Source: Amaurobius ferox (taxonomy: Eukaryota > Arthropoda > Arachnida > Araneae > Amaurobiidae). From it: a DNA stretch of 64,000 bases. Below, one piece after another: positions 51,501 through 61,595 of the stretch. The notes beneath the pieces are model-generated. The model worked only from the letters and a program-made list of their open reading frames with translations, did no database searches and was not told the origin of the DNA. Location: assembly GCA_951213105.1 (NCBI GenBank), contig OX578150.1:24370022-24434021 (forward strand). Direction: 5' to 3'. The first letter of the stretch is position 1, and every line of letters starts with the position of its first letter. The position numbers and the translations under genes are program-made.

Positions 51501-52267
51501 GCTGTATCAATGTCACAGCTCTGAACTGCGTCATCAGCTATCACAGCTAGGGAAGTAAATGTTAACCAATCAGCTTTCGAAAAGATATATCGCGATGGTT
51601 TCACAGGTGATCTCATTTGACTGTTAAAGAGAACAATGGGAAAATGGTCGCTATTGTGTAGATCTTTGTCGACTAAAAAGGACCAGTATGGAAGGACTGA
51701 CGGGGAACAGAAAGCAAGATCGATAGTGTGGAATGTCTTGCTTGGTTGATGAAAGTAGGTATGTTCATTGCTATTTAATAGGCACAGGCTGTGATCACTA
51801 ATACACTGTTCAATTTGCTGTCCTCTGTGATTCATGTCACAACTACCCCAAAGAGGGTTGTGACCATTAAAGTCACCCAATATTACGAATGGCGGAGGTA
51901 GTTGACCAATCAAATCATCAAGTTCCTTGCGATCAATCTTATCATTTGGTGGAATATATATACAGCATATTGTAATCAATGTCTTAATATGGATACGAGC
52001 AGCAACAGCTTGTAAGTTAGTGGTAAGTTGTACATTGGAGGTAGGATAGTTATGGGAAATTAGCAAAGCTACTCCCCCAGAAACCCTACTGTTTTGATCA
52101 AAATCTTTGCGAATGCAAGTAAAATGTTTAAAATTTATACTATTGTTAACTTTTAAAAATGTTTCTTGAAGACAGACACAAATGGGATGATAAGTATTAA
52201 TTAATGATTTAACCTCAAACAACTTGGTCTGCAAACCACGGCAGTTCCAAGAAACTAAAGAACCCAT
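48590..52267 (-). CDS. ORF2 of W3: endonuclease, reverse transcriptase, RNase H
   Basis: A 1225-residue open frame, collinear with W1. Endonuclease: SWNCRGL, QETF, LGDFNGHNPLWG, NSDHFP. RT: SSGPDGVH, FDIDKAYD, GVPQGSVLS, YVDD. RNase H: FTDGSKAGNY, YTDSLSSL, WVPGHVGIRGNELAD. In the C-terminal knuckle the second cysteine is glycine (CNSGQT, where W1 has CNSCQT), which should impair zinc binding. The ATG shares a base with the ORF1 stop (TAATG), an arrangement known to allow termination-reinitiation in other two-ORF elements. Confidence 0.93.
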   Translation of the reverse strand: MGSLVSWNCRGLQTKLFEVKSLINTYHPICVCLQETFLKVNNSINFKHFTCIRKDFDQNSRVSGGVALLISHNYPTSNVQLTTNLQAVAARIHIKTLITICCIYIPPNDKIDRKELDDLIGQLPPPFVILGDFNGHNPLWGSCDMNHRGQQIEQCISDHSLCLLNSNEHTYFHQPSKTFHTIDLAFCSPSVLPYWSFLVDKDLHNSDHFPIVLFNSQMRSPVKPSRYIFSKADWLTFTSLAVIADDAVQSCDIDTAVNNITNLLINAADNTIPKNSGKTSKYHFPWWNEECREAYKKQKKAWAKFRRYPTTDNLTAFKYTKAVARRIRRQRQRESWEEYVSGLNCSISSKKVWEKVIKCSGVYNDHLISVINSNGSIISSPAEIANEIAKAFADVSNSASYSEPFLSHKIRSEKKPIVFSQAKHLPYNSPFTMFELLTALSQTQGTSSGPDGVHYTKLKHLSHESLLNLLYLYNRIYMEHKFPTSWQRAITIPILKPGKDPKSPSSYRPIALTSCICKIMEKMVNARLVYFLETNKLLSPHQSGFRRGRSTSDNIIALESQIRTAYLRRNHLVSIFFDIDKAYDRTWRYGIIKDLFDFNLKGNLPIFIQNFLAHRTFKVRIGTVLSNPHVQEEGVPQGSVLSVTLFSIKINSILNHLPPSVHKSLYVDDLQVSYQAHDMRTVERQCQTAVNGILQWANLNGFRFSIQKTCCVHFTIKRGLHLPPEIFMENAKIAVVDEVKFLGVWFDRKLTFLPHVQKLRKKCERAMNILKVLSNTKWGADTTSMLRIYRAIIRSKIDYGCNVYGSARTSVLQKLDTIHNKALRVCSGAFRTSPVQSLYVYCNEPPLEFRREQLMLNYYYRVMSLQNHPLQRLILDEHYDRLYDHRPSCIPSFGKRIRNILSITPQVDVNIRKTKCFETPPWHVPDFIYLNPFSNFTKRNTDQTIYLQLFAEHRNLYNEFTPIFTDGSKAGNYVGLAYVSKNTIKSFKLHASCSIFTAEIMAIYQSLIFISHQISKKHIIYTDSLSSLQLLSCRTAMNYPIASDILKYEHRLKVQGYHTEFCWVPGHVGIRGNELADIAAKSATQNLNLTIPLTDIKPFILKNIYDKWQYSWNQQSRNKLYEVKPVIQKWTSFQCRKLEVHLTRLRIGHTRFTHRHLLLGEVEPFCNSGQTLASIKHILIECTKYKQFRFKHFKTYTLNLAELIGENPHLELFPFLLDIGFFHHF

Positions 52268-53656
52268 TATGTAGGTTTTTTCTTTTTTGGTGAACGAGAA
52301 CTGTTCACCCTGGACCTATTGGATGAAGGTGGCAACACATCCGTCAACATTGTTTCGTCATCCGAAACACATAGTTGTACTGCATCATCAATATTGGTAT
52401 CATTTTTTGAATCTACTCTTTTTAATGATTTTCTATGTGCAAGTTCGTCTTTTTCATTTTTTAATTTAGATTTTTGGTTGGATTTTTTTTTGTTTATTGT
52501 GGTATATGTTTCAGTATCCCGACTGGTACTTGGTTTATTTGGCTGTGAAAACTCTGGTCTAAAAGTTGCTAAGGGTATGGCAGATTTAGGTTTAAATTGA
52601 GTACTTGATGGGCTAGTAGGATTTGGACTGTCTTCGGGCACAGAGATAGGTTCGGTTTGTGTAGCAATGGATCTTTTCTCACATTGCGTGGCAACTGAAG
52701 TTGAGGATTTAGTGGCTACTGTGGCATAGGATACACCTTCAGGTGTACGTGCTGTTACTATTTTACGTGCTTCAGGGAAAGAAATATTATTATTGATTTT
52801 AACAGTTTGTATTTCCTTTTCGATCTTCCATTTCGGGCATGATCGAGCATATGATGGGTGTTCGCCATTACAATTAACACACAGAAATTTTTTGGAACAA
52901 TTTTCAGATTCATGTCCGGGCTCAGCACACAGGGCACATGTTTCATATTTCCCTTTGCATGAATTTTTGGAATGTCCCAAATCTTTGGCACTTAAAGCAC
53001 CTTAATGGATTTGGTACAAAAGGACGGACTTTGCACATCAGATAGGCTGCTTTAATGGTTTTTGGTAAATCTGGCGAGTTAAAGGTAAGTATGAGGTGTT
53101 TAGTTGGTAAGACTTTCCCTTCTCTACGAATGTTGATACGTCTTACAGCGCACACATTTTGGTCAATTAAATTGTTCAAAATTTCTTCCTCACTGTCATA
53201 AATTAGATCTGATTCGGAAATTACGCCTCTAGAATAATTAAGTGACATATGTAAGTTTACTGTGATCTTGAAACTTCCAATATGGGTCATTTTCATTATG
53301 TTTGTAGCTTGAGCATTTGTGGTAACTTGGACCAAAAGGTCACCGGATCTTAGTTTTTTAACATTTTTTACATCACCTACATACGCAGCTATACTTTTTT
53401 GAATCAAAAAAGGTGAACAATTTTCAAAAGTTCCTTCAGACTTCTTTATGATAAAATATCTAGCTTTTGAGGCATTACCTGATGTTACACCACTTTGTCC
53501 CATGCCTCTGGGAGTCACATCTTTTGGCTTTGAGGATTCAGTAATCTCAACCCTCTCAGCCCAATCCATGCGTGATATATTAGGCAGAACAGCATTGTTC
53601 TCATCTGAAAAAGAGCATGAAGAATCTGAGACAGAAAGCAATCTCAAATTCTCCAT
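52267..53656 (-). pseudogene. ORF1 of W3, one frameshift
   Basis: It starts at MENLRL (ATG 53656), with the RRM-like blocks (RYFIIKKSEGTF, LNYSRGVISESDLI) and CFKCQRFG. A one-base change near 52975 shifts the frame inside the first zinc knuckle. The second frame (from 52980) carries the rest: GHSKNSC, CALCAEPGHESENC, CVNCNGEHPSYARSC and the charged tail ending at 52267. Confidence 0.88.
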
Positions 53657-54274
53657 GCTTGTAACCACTTATAAAAAAACCACGGTTTACTTCCAGATCG
53701 ATCGGAGCCCCCGCCAGGCTCCGTCTCCCCACACTTTTCTAACGTGCCAAGTGTAACCGCCGGAGTCATTCGCAAAGCTAGATGATGGAGAGCGGGCCAT
53801 AACGTGCACCTGGTGCACAGGGCCCAAGGACCAACAAAGATCCATGGGGGATTTCTCGATATGAAACACTCTCCACCATCTAACCAACGCAACCAAGGGA
53901 CTCACCTCTGGAACCGTTTCTTAAAAGCAAAACTACTAATGCACGCAGCTCTACCCCTTTCGCATCACACCCACATGAACCCATTCCCGAGCCCAAACGG
54001 TGTACCTTACGGCAGAGGCCGAAGAGTGGTACTAGGGCCCATAGAGCAGATGTGATGTTTACTAAGGGCTCGGCATTGATGACACCAGCAGCTCAGAGGG
54101 ACAAGAAACACAAAACACAAAAGGAGAACAAAACAAAAAGAAGGGGAAAGGAGGATAGACAAAAAATAGGAAGGATAAAGAAAGAGAGAGTAAGAAAAAA
54201 GGAAAGAAAAGCCTTGCTAAGGTACCTCGGGATTGCAACACCCGTATTCACTAAAGAAGGGAACCCCTGAGGGG
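53657..54274 (-). other. W3 5' leader
   Basis: Same layout as W1 and U: GC-rich part, pyrimidine tract on the RNA strand (plus-strand purines 54105-54212) and small terminal hairpins. Confidence 0.75.
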
Positions 54275-54834
54275 CATAAGCGAGTTGAAGGCATTGCTTA
54301 CTGAGATGGAAGACCTTCTCACAGAGAAGGAAAGGTCTCTCGGTAAGGCCAATGTATGTCGGCTCACTGTGTTGTATAACAAAATGTACGGATATTGTGA
54401 ACTTTACAGTAGGGAGGCAAAGATGAGTAGGGTCAGGACCGCTGATCTTGAGAAAGTGGTGAGACTCGCAGAGTCTCCGAGGGAGAGAATTAAGAAGGAG
54501 TACATTACCCAGATTGAGACCCTCTTCCAGAAGGAAAGGGTGCACATGAGGGAATTGTACTCAGATCAGTTTAAAGCCCATGCCACGCTCTTGGAAGAGG
54601 CATCCTTTGTGATAGATAAAGTAACTGGTAATATTGAGTTAAGTGAGGTAGGTTCAGATTCAAATAGCATAATCCTTAAAAACTACAGAACTAAGAATAA
54701 GGATATCGAAAAGGAGTAAATAAAAACGCTGAGTATAGAAAAAATTTCGGAAAGGAATTGCAAGGTAATGTAGAGGGAGTAGCAGAGTTAAGGGAGATTC
54801 TAAATAGTCAGCAGGTTAAATTAATATCACACAG
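54275..54834 (+). pseudogene. E-like ORF1 N-terminal fragment, unit 1 (start cut off)
   Basis: Homologous to residues 18-170 of E1 ORF1 (ISELKALLTEMEDLL, KERVHMRELY, VTGNIELSEVG). The frame ends at TAA 54717-54719. Degenerate homology to E1 continues to 54834, then stops abruptly. The ATG is missing because W3 removed it. Confidence 0.85.
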
Positions 54835-55138
54835 ATAATAGCATTTAATAGCATTTGAATCAGTATCAAATATCTACAGACTTACTGTCTGCATCAGTGT
54901 GCCCACAAACAGCATTCAAATAGATAACATTAGCGGCAGCGAATGTGATAATACTATCTCACCACAATGCAATTGGTATATATCAGATATCTCCAAACTT
55001 AGTGTCTGTGTGTGAATACCCTCTTAAATTTTGAAATTGTAGTGATAAATGGATAGCTTCACATATTTAATTCAGATTAAAAGAAAAAAAAAGAAAGAAA
55101 TATATGTCTAAAATTGCAAATTATATAAAAAGAAATAA

Positions 55139-55143
<5 letters not shown>

Positions 55144-55208
<65 letters not shown>
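55144..55208. repeat. (TA)n then (T)n microsatellite, unit 1
   Basis: About 19 TA repeats followed by about 27 T. The equivalents at 58134-58198 and 61125-61159 differ in length. Confidence 0.95.
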
Positions 55209-55212
<4 letters not shown>

Positions 55213-55320
55213 AAGATTAAATTTAATAGAGTATAGAATTTTATTTTAACATTGCATTGCAGTATACGTGTGTAATTTTTATATTATAATCATTTGTGAT
55301 ATGTATGTATATTTAGTTAA

Positions 55321-55409
55321 CCCTTCTATTGTGTTGAAGACCCAGACCGTCCGACTCGTCCGAGGACTTAAGAGCATCTATTTGGACGGACGGCCCCCTT
55401 CTATTGTGT
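55321..55409. repeat. Direct repeats flanking an inverted repeat, unit 1
   Basis: CCCTTCTATTGTGT occurs at 55321-55334 and 55396-55409. Between them CCGTCC (55347-55352) can pair with GGACGG (55384-55389). It is repeated in units 2 and 3. It could be a tiny mobile element with its duplication or a regulatory structure. Confidence 0.7.
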
Positions 55410-55516
55410 GTCTTATCTTGATAAGGAAGTGGTAAGTATAGTGTGTTGGAATTAGAAGAGCAGTGATAATGACTTAATGTGGTTACAGTCGTCACTTATA
55501 CTATGTGTGATATGTA

Positions 55517-55524
55517 TATAAAAG
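55517..55524 (+). promoter_or_regulatory. TATA box of putative gene, unit 1
   Basis: TATAAAAG, about 120 bases before the putative ATG. A start of transcription near 55545-55555 (AGTTCGGC region) would fit the usual spacing. The same box is at 58507-58514 and 61467-61474. Confidence 0.5.
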
Positions 55525-55645
55525 CATCCACTAAATTTTAATCTTATAGTAGTTCGGCAGTTTTGCTTCATACGTGCTGTATTTAAAGTTTATATTGGTA
55601 TTTTATTTTACTGAAACAAAATTGGAAGCTTTTCGAATTCAGATT

Positions 55646-56522
55646 ATGAGGTGTGTATTCTTTTTATGTATTTCATTTGTTAGTGTGTGATATAATACAT
55701 ATATATATATATATTTTTTAACACTAATACATTCTTTTATTTTTATTTATTATAGTTTGCCAATTTTGGAATGGGGGGTAGAGAACTTTAATGCTTTATG
55801 GTGCAATGTTGAGCTCAAATATTCAGATTCGATAGTGAAGATGGATAGTATCAAAGCAATTGAGAATGTGCATATTGAATGCAACATTCAAGATGATGAT
55901 GGTGTGTGTGCACCTTCGATATCTGGAGGTGGCAAATCACACATCAGAAAACTTGATGTATGTAATCACTAAACTTAATTTTGCTTTTATTATAATAGTA
56001 AAATAGATAAATTAGATTAATAAAATAATTAGTGAAAAGTATAAAAAAAACATATATATATATATATATATAAAGCTGTAAATCCTATAGTCTGAATTAA
56101 AAATATTCATATATGTTTTCATAGGTTTGTAAAAGATATGAGATAACCCTTGGTAGTGATGAAACTACGCGTGTCCAGCTGGATAAACCCGAGGGATTTA
56201 AAATAATAAACCCAGCTAATAGTTATAGTGTAGGTGAAAGTGGATTTACTGATATGAAAGTCGCTTCTGTTAGATGCAATGAAGAGTTGGTCAAAGCTGG
56301 ATGTAGCAGAAAAGCGCGCTGTCATGGAAAAACAATAAAAAAAAAAGTGTAGTAAGTCACTTTTTTTTAAAATAGATTATAAAAAATATATTTTACATAA
56401 TTATGTCAAATGATTTTTTTTTTCCTTCTCATTTAACATAGGAGTTTCGATGTGTGTATTGTGATCGGTTGTTTACGGGTTGAGATAATCTGAAGCGTCA
56501 TATGCGCGAAAGCTTCATAAAA
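55646..56522 (+). CDS. Putative small multi-exon gene, unit 1 (frame open through exon 3)
   Basis: ATG 55646 gives ATGAG, then GT at 55651. The intron (55651-55755) ends TTATTATAG. Exon 2 (55756-55957) continues the split codon, giving MS then LPILEWGVENF; GT follows at 55958. Exon 3 (56125 to 56346, or 56351) reads VCKRYEITLGSDETT and ends in a lysine run. With a donor at 56347 exon 4 (56442-56522) is in frame and encodes EFRCVYCDRLFTG, TGA, DNLKRHMRE, a C2H2-like finger with a stop. With the better donor GTAAGT (56352) a stop forms at the junction. An exon 5 may begin at 56639. I know no homologue of exons 2-3. The product may be about 145 residues or a dead zinc-finger protein. Confidence 0.4.
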
Positions 56523-56814
56523 GTACATCAAATGTTTTATACATTTATTTATTAAAAATATATGTATATATTGTGCAGATATTATTTAATTATTGTAAAT
56601 TAGTTACTTTAAACATATTTTATTTTTCTTACTCATAGTTGGCTGTGTCTCAGATGCTATTGAAGTCATTACCATAGAATAGGTGCTTCGCTTCTAAAGT
56701 ATTGTGCAGATAATGTGTAAATAAAAAAATTTCTTTTTCTTAATATAAATAGTTAATTTTAAATCTCTAATCGTTCATATAATTGCTATGTATTTACTTG
56801 CAGATGAACGATTA

Positions 56815-57826
56815 AGAATTGCTCTGTAGTCTCGTGTTGAATCCAAAAGAAATCAGTATTGAATTCTGGAAGGAATCAGAAAGAGATGGCGGTGAATTAG
56901 TTCTACAAGGGTATCTCATTTGGCAGAGACGAGACACAGAGTTTGACAAGTGCCTATATACACCACCACGTGGTTCCCCCCTGGACGCCAATACGGGGAC
57001 CAACGTATAAGGCTATTTTTGGCAAGATTTCAATATAGGATTTGAGTTTAGAAGAAGAGAAAACTTTTTTCTCTTTGTTTTTTTTTATCAAAATGTTTCT
57101 AAATTTGATTTGGAATTTGGAGAGGAGATATTATTCTCCTCTTTGCTTTTTTTATCAAAAATTTTTAAAGTTTTTGAAGTCTGGAAAAAATGGGTTAAGA
57201 AAATTGTGGTATAGGAATGGAGAAAGACAGAAGCGATGGCATATGCCTCATGCCAGAAGAGGAAAACATAAGCGAGTTGAATGCATTGCTTACTGAGACG
57301 GAAGACCTTCTCACAGAGAAGGAAAGGTCTCTCGGTAAGGCCAATGTATGTCGGCTCACTGTGTTGTATAACAAAATGTACGGATATTGTGAACTTTACA
57401 GTAGGGAGGCAAAGATGAGTAGGGTCAGGACCGCTGATCTTGAGAAAGTGGTGAGACTCGCAGAGTCTCCGAGGGAGAGAATTAAGAAGGAGTACATTAC
57501 CCAGATTGAGACCCTCTTCCAGAAGGAAAGGGTGCACATGAGGGAATTGTACTCAGATCAGTTTAAAGCCCATGCCACGCTCTTGGAAGAGGCATCCTTT
57601 GTGATAGATAAAGTAACTGGTAATATTGAGTTAAGTGAGGTAGGTTCAGATTCAAATAGCATAATCCTTAAAAACTACAGAACTAAGAATAAGGATATCG
57701 AAAAGGAGTAAATAAAAACGCTGAGTATAGAAAAAATTTCGGAAAGGAATTGCAAGGTAATGTAGAGGGAGTAGCAGAGTTAAGGGAGATTCTAAATAGT
57801 CAGCAGGTTAAATTAATATCACACAG
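56815..57826 (+). pseudogene. E-like 5' leader and ORF1 N-terminal fragment, units 1/2
   Basis: The leader (56815-57216) matches the E1 leader, including the stem GCCTATATAC (56952-56961) with GTATAAGGC (57005-57013). ATG 57217 starts a 164-codon frame: MEKDRSDGICLMPEEE, then the E1-type N-terminal domain, to TAA 57709-57711. Degenerate ORF1 continues to 57826, where E homology ends. No knuckles and no ORF2. If translated, it would give a truncated gag N-terminal domain. Confidence 0.85.
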
Positions 57827-58130
57827 ATAATAGCATTTAATAGCATTTGAATCAGTATCAAATATCTACAGACTTACTGTCTGCATCAGTGTGCCCACAA
57901 ACAGCATTCAAATAGATAACATTAGCGGCAGCGAATGTGATAATACTATCTCACCACAATGCAATTGGTATATATCAGATATCTCCAAACTTAGTGTCTG
58001 TGTGTGAATACCCTCTTAAATTTTGAAATTGTAGTGATAAATGGATAGCTTCACATATTTAATTCAGATTAAAAGAAAAAAAAAGAAAGAAATATATGTC
58101 TAAAATTGCAAATTATATAAAAAGAAATAA

Positions 58131-58197
<67 letters not shown>

Positions 58198-58506
58198 TAA
58201 ATAAGATTAAATTTAATAGAGTATAGAATTTTATTTTAACATTGCATTGCAGTATACGTGTGTAATTTTTATATTATAATCATTTGTGATATGTATGTAT
58301 ATTTAGTTAACCCTTCTATTGTGTTGAAGACCCAGACCGTCCGACTCGTCCGAGGACTTAAGAGCATCTATTTGGACGGACGGCCCCCTTCTATTGTGTG
58401 TCTTATCTTGATAAGGAAGTGGTAAGTATAGTGTGTTGGAATTAGAAGAGCAGTGATAATGACTTAATGTGGTTACAGTCGTCACTTATACTATGTGTGA
58501 TATGTA

Positions 58507-58514
58507 TATAAAAG
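58507..58514 (+). promoter_or_regulatory. TATA box, unit 2
   Basis: TATAAAAG, same context as unit 1. Confidence 0.5.
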
Positions 58515-58635
58515 CATCCACTAAATTTTAATCTTATAGTAGTTCGGCAGTTTTGCTTCATACGTGCTGTATTTAAAGTTTATATTGGTATTTTATTTTA
58601 CTGAAACAAAATTGGAAGCTTTTCGAATTCAGATT

Positions 58636-59511
58636 ATGAGGTGTGTATTCTTTTTATGTATTTCATTTGTTAGTGTGTGATATAATACATATATATATAT
58701 ATATTTTTTAACACTAATACATTCTTTTATTTTTATTTATTATAGTTTGCCAATTTTGGAATGGGGGTAGAGAACTTTAATGCTTTATGGTGCAATGTTG
58801 AGCTCAAATATTCAGATTCGATAGTGAAGATGGATAGTATCAAAGCAATTGAGAATGTGCATATTGAATGCAACATTCAAGATGATGATGGTGTGTGTGC
58901 ACCTTCGATATCTGGAGGTGGCAAATCACACATCAGAAAACTTGATGTATGTAATCACTAAACTTAATTTTGCTTTTATTATAATAGTAAAATAGATAAA
59001 TTAGATTAATAAAATAATTAGTGAAAAGTATAAAAAAAACATATATATATATATATATATAAAGCTGTAAATCCTATAGTCTGAATTAAAAATATTCATA
59101 TATGTTTTCATAGGTTTGTAAAAGATATGAGATAACCCTTGGTAGTGATGAAACTACGCGTGTCCAGCTGGATAAACCCGAGGGATTTAAAATAATAAAC
59201 CCAGCTAATAGTTATAGTGTAGGTGAAAGTGGATTTACTGATATGAAAGTCGCTTCTGTTAGATGCAATGAAGAGTTGGTCAAAGCTGGATGTAGCAGAA
59301 AAGCGCGCTGTCATGGAAAAACAATAAAAAAAAAAGTGTAGTAAGTCACTTTTTTTTAAAATAGATTATAAAAAATATATTTTACATAATTATGTCAAAT
59401 GATTTTTTTTTTCCTTCTCATTTAACATAGGAGTTTCGATGTGTGTATTGTGATCGGTTGTTTACGGGTTGAGATAATCTGAAGCGTTATATGCGCGAAA
59501 GCTTCATAAAA
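58636..59511 (+). pseudogene. Putative gene copy, unit 2 (early frameshift)
   Basis: Same exons as unit 1: exon 2 58746-58946, exon 3 59114-59340, exon 4 59431-59511, exon 5 from 59628. The G run in exon 2 has five G where unit 1 has six, so the frame from ATG 58636 meets TAG a few codons later. In exon 4 the first zinc-ligand histidine codon is TAT (tyrosine), where units 1 and 3 have CAT. Confidence 0.55.
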
Positions 59512-59803
59512 GTACATCAAATGTTTTATACATTTATTTATTAAAAATATATGTATATATTGTGCAGATATTATTTAATTATTGTAAATTAGTTACTTTA
59601 AACATATTTTATTTTTCTTACTCATAGTTGGCTGTGTCTCAGATGCTATTGAAGTCATTACCATAGAATAGGTGCTTCGCTTCTAAAGTATTGTGCAGAT
59701 AATGTGTAAATAAAAAAATTTCTTTTTCTTAATATAAATAGTTAATTTTAAATCTCTAATCGTTCATATAATTGCTATGTATTTACTTGCAGATGAACGA
59801 TTA

Positions 59804-60815
59804 AGAATTGCTCTGTAGTCTCGTGTTGAATCCAAAAGAAATCAGTATTGAATTCTGGAAGGAATCAGAAAGAGATGGCGGTGAATTAGTTCTACAAGGG
59901 TATCTCATTTGGCAGAGACGAGACACAGAGTTTGACAAGTGCCTATATACACCACCACGTGGTTCCCCCCTGGACGCCAATACGGGGACCAACGTATAAG
60001 GCTATTTTTGGCAAGATTTCAATATAGGATTTGAGTTTAGAAGAAGAGAAAACTTTTTTCTCTTTGTTTTTTTTTATCAAAATGTTTCTAAATTTGATTT
60101 GGAATTTGGAGAGGAGATATTATTCTCCTCTTTGCTTTTTTTATCAAAAATTTTTAAAGTTTTTGAAGTCTGGAAAAAATGGGTTAAGAAAATTGTGGTA
60201 TAGGAATGGAGAAAGACAGAAGCGATGGCATATGCCTCATGCCAGAAGAGGAAAACATAAGCGAGTTGAATGCATTGCTTACTGAGACGGAAGACCTTCT
60301 CACAGAGAAGGATAGGTCTCTCGGTAAGGCCAATGTATGTCGGCTCACTGTGTTGTATAACAAAATGTACGGATATTGTGAACTTTACAGTAGGGAGGCA
60401 AAGATGAGTAGGGTCAGGACCGCTGATCTTGAGAAAGTGGTGAGACTCGCAGAGTCTCCGAGGGAGAGAATTAAGAAGGAGTACATTACCCAGATTGAGA
60501 CCCTCTTCCAGAAGGAAAGGGTGCACATGAGGGAATTGTACTCAGCTCAGTTTAAAGCCCATGCCACGCTCTTGGAAGAGGCATCCTTTGTGATAGATAA
60601 AGTAACTGGTAATATTGAGTTAAGTGAGGTAGGTTCAGATTCAAATAGCATAATCCTTAAAAACTACAGAACTAAGAATAAGGATATCGAAAAGGAGTAA
60701 ATAAAAACGCTGAGTATAGAAAAAATTTCGGAAAGGAGTTGCAAGGTAATGTAGAGGGAGTAGCAGAGTTAAGGGAGATTCTAAAGAGTCAGCAGGTTAA
60801 ATTAATAGCACACAG
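59804..60815 (+). pseudogene. E-like 5' leader and ORF1 N-terminal fragment, units 2/3
   Basis: ATG 60206, stop TAA 60698-60700, 164 codons as in the previous copy with a few substitutions (for example LTEKDRS in place of LTEKERS). E homology ends at 60815. Confidence 0.85.
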
Positions 60816-61125
60816 ATAATAGCATTTAATAGCATTTGAATCAGTATCAAATATCTACAGACTTACTGTCTGCATCAGTGTGCCCACAAACAGCATTCAA
60901 ATAGATAACATTAGCGGCAGCGAATGTGATAATACTATCTCACCACAATGCAATTGGTATATATCAGATATCTCCAAACTTTGTGTCTGTGTGTGAATAC
61001 CCTCTTAAATTTTGAAATTGTAGTGATAAATGGATAGCTTCACATATTTAATTCAGATTAAAAGAAAAAAAAAAGAAAGAAATATATGTCTAAAATTGCA
61101 AATTATATAAAAAGAAATAAATATG

Positions 61126-61160
<35 letters not shown>

Positions 61161-61466
61161 ATAAGATTAAATTTAATAGAGTATAGAATTTTATTTTAAC
61201 ATTGCATTGCAGTATACGTGTGTAATTTTTATATTATAATCATTTGTGATATGTATGTATATTTAGTTAACCCTTCTATTGTGTTGAAGACCCAGACCGT
61301 CCGACTCGTCCGAGGACTTAAGAGCATCTATTTGGACGGACGGCCCCCTTCTATTGTGTGTCTTATCTTGATAAGGAAGTGGTAAGTATAGTGTGTTGGA
61401 ATTAGAAGAGCAGTGATAATGACTTAATGTGGTTACAGTCGTCACTTATACTATGTGTGATATGTA

Positions 61467-61474
61467 TATAAAAG
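61467..61474 (+). promoter_or_regulatory. TATA box, unit 3
   Basis: TATAAAAG, same context as unit 1. Confidence 0.5.
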
Positions 61475-61595
61475 CATCCACTAAATTTTAATCTTATAGT
61501 AGTTCGGCAGTTTTGCTTCATAAGTGCTGCATTTAAAGTTTATATTGGTATTTTATTTTACTGAAACAAAATTGGAAGCTTTTCGAATTCAGATT

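Larger units (their letters stand above)
48389..54274 (-). mobile_element. I-clade-like element W3, near-intact, flanks do not match
   Basis: 5.89 kb on the minus strand: the 5' end at 54274 (CCCCTCAGGGG), leader, frameshifted ORF1, intact ORF2, and a 3' end at 48389 with a degenerate tail (TTGAGATTGATG in place of the TTGG repeat). The left flank is E2 ORF2, the right flank is ORF1 of the tandem-array element, and no target duplication is visible. A recombination or deletion after insertion is likely. Confidence 0.87.

Noticed and set aside
55313..55495. 60-codon minus-strand frame repeated in each array unit
   Set aside because: It covers the direct/inverted repeat and is repeated only because the unit is; no support for coding.
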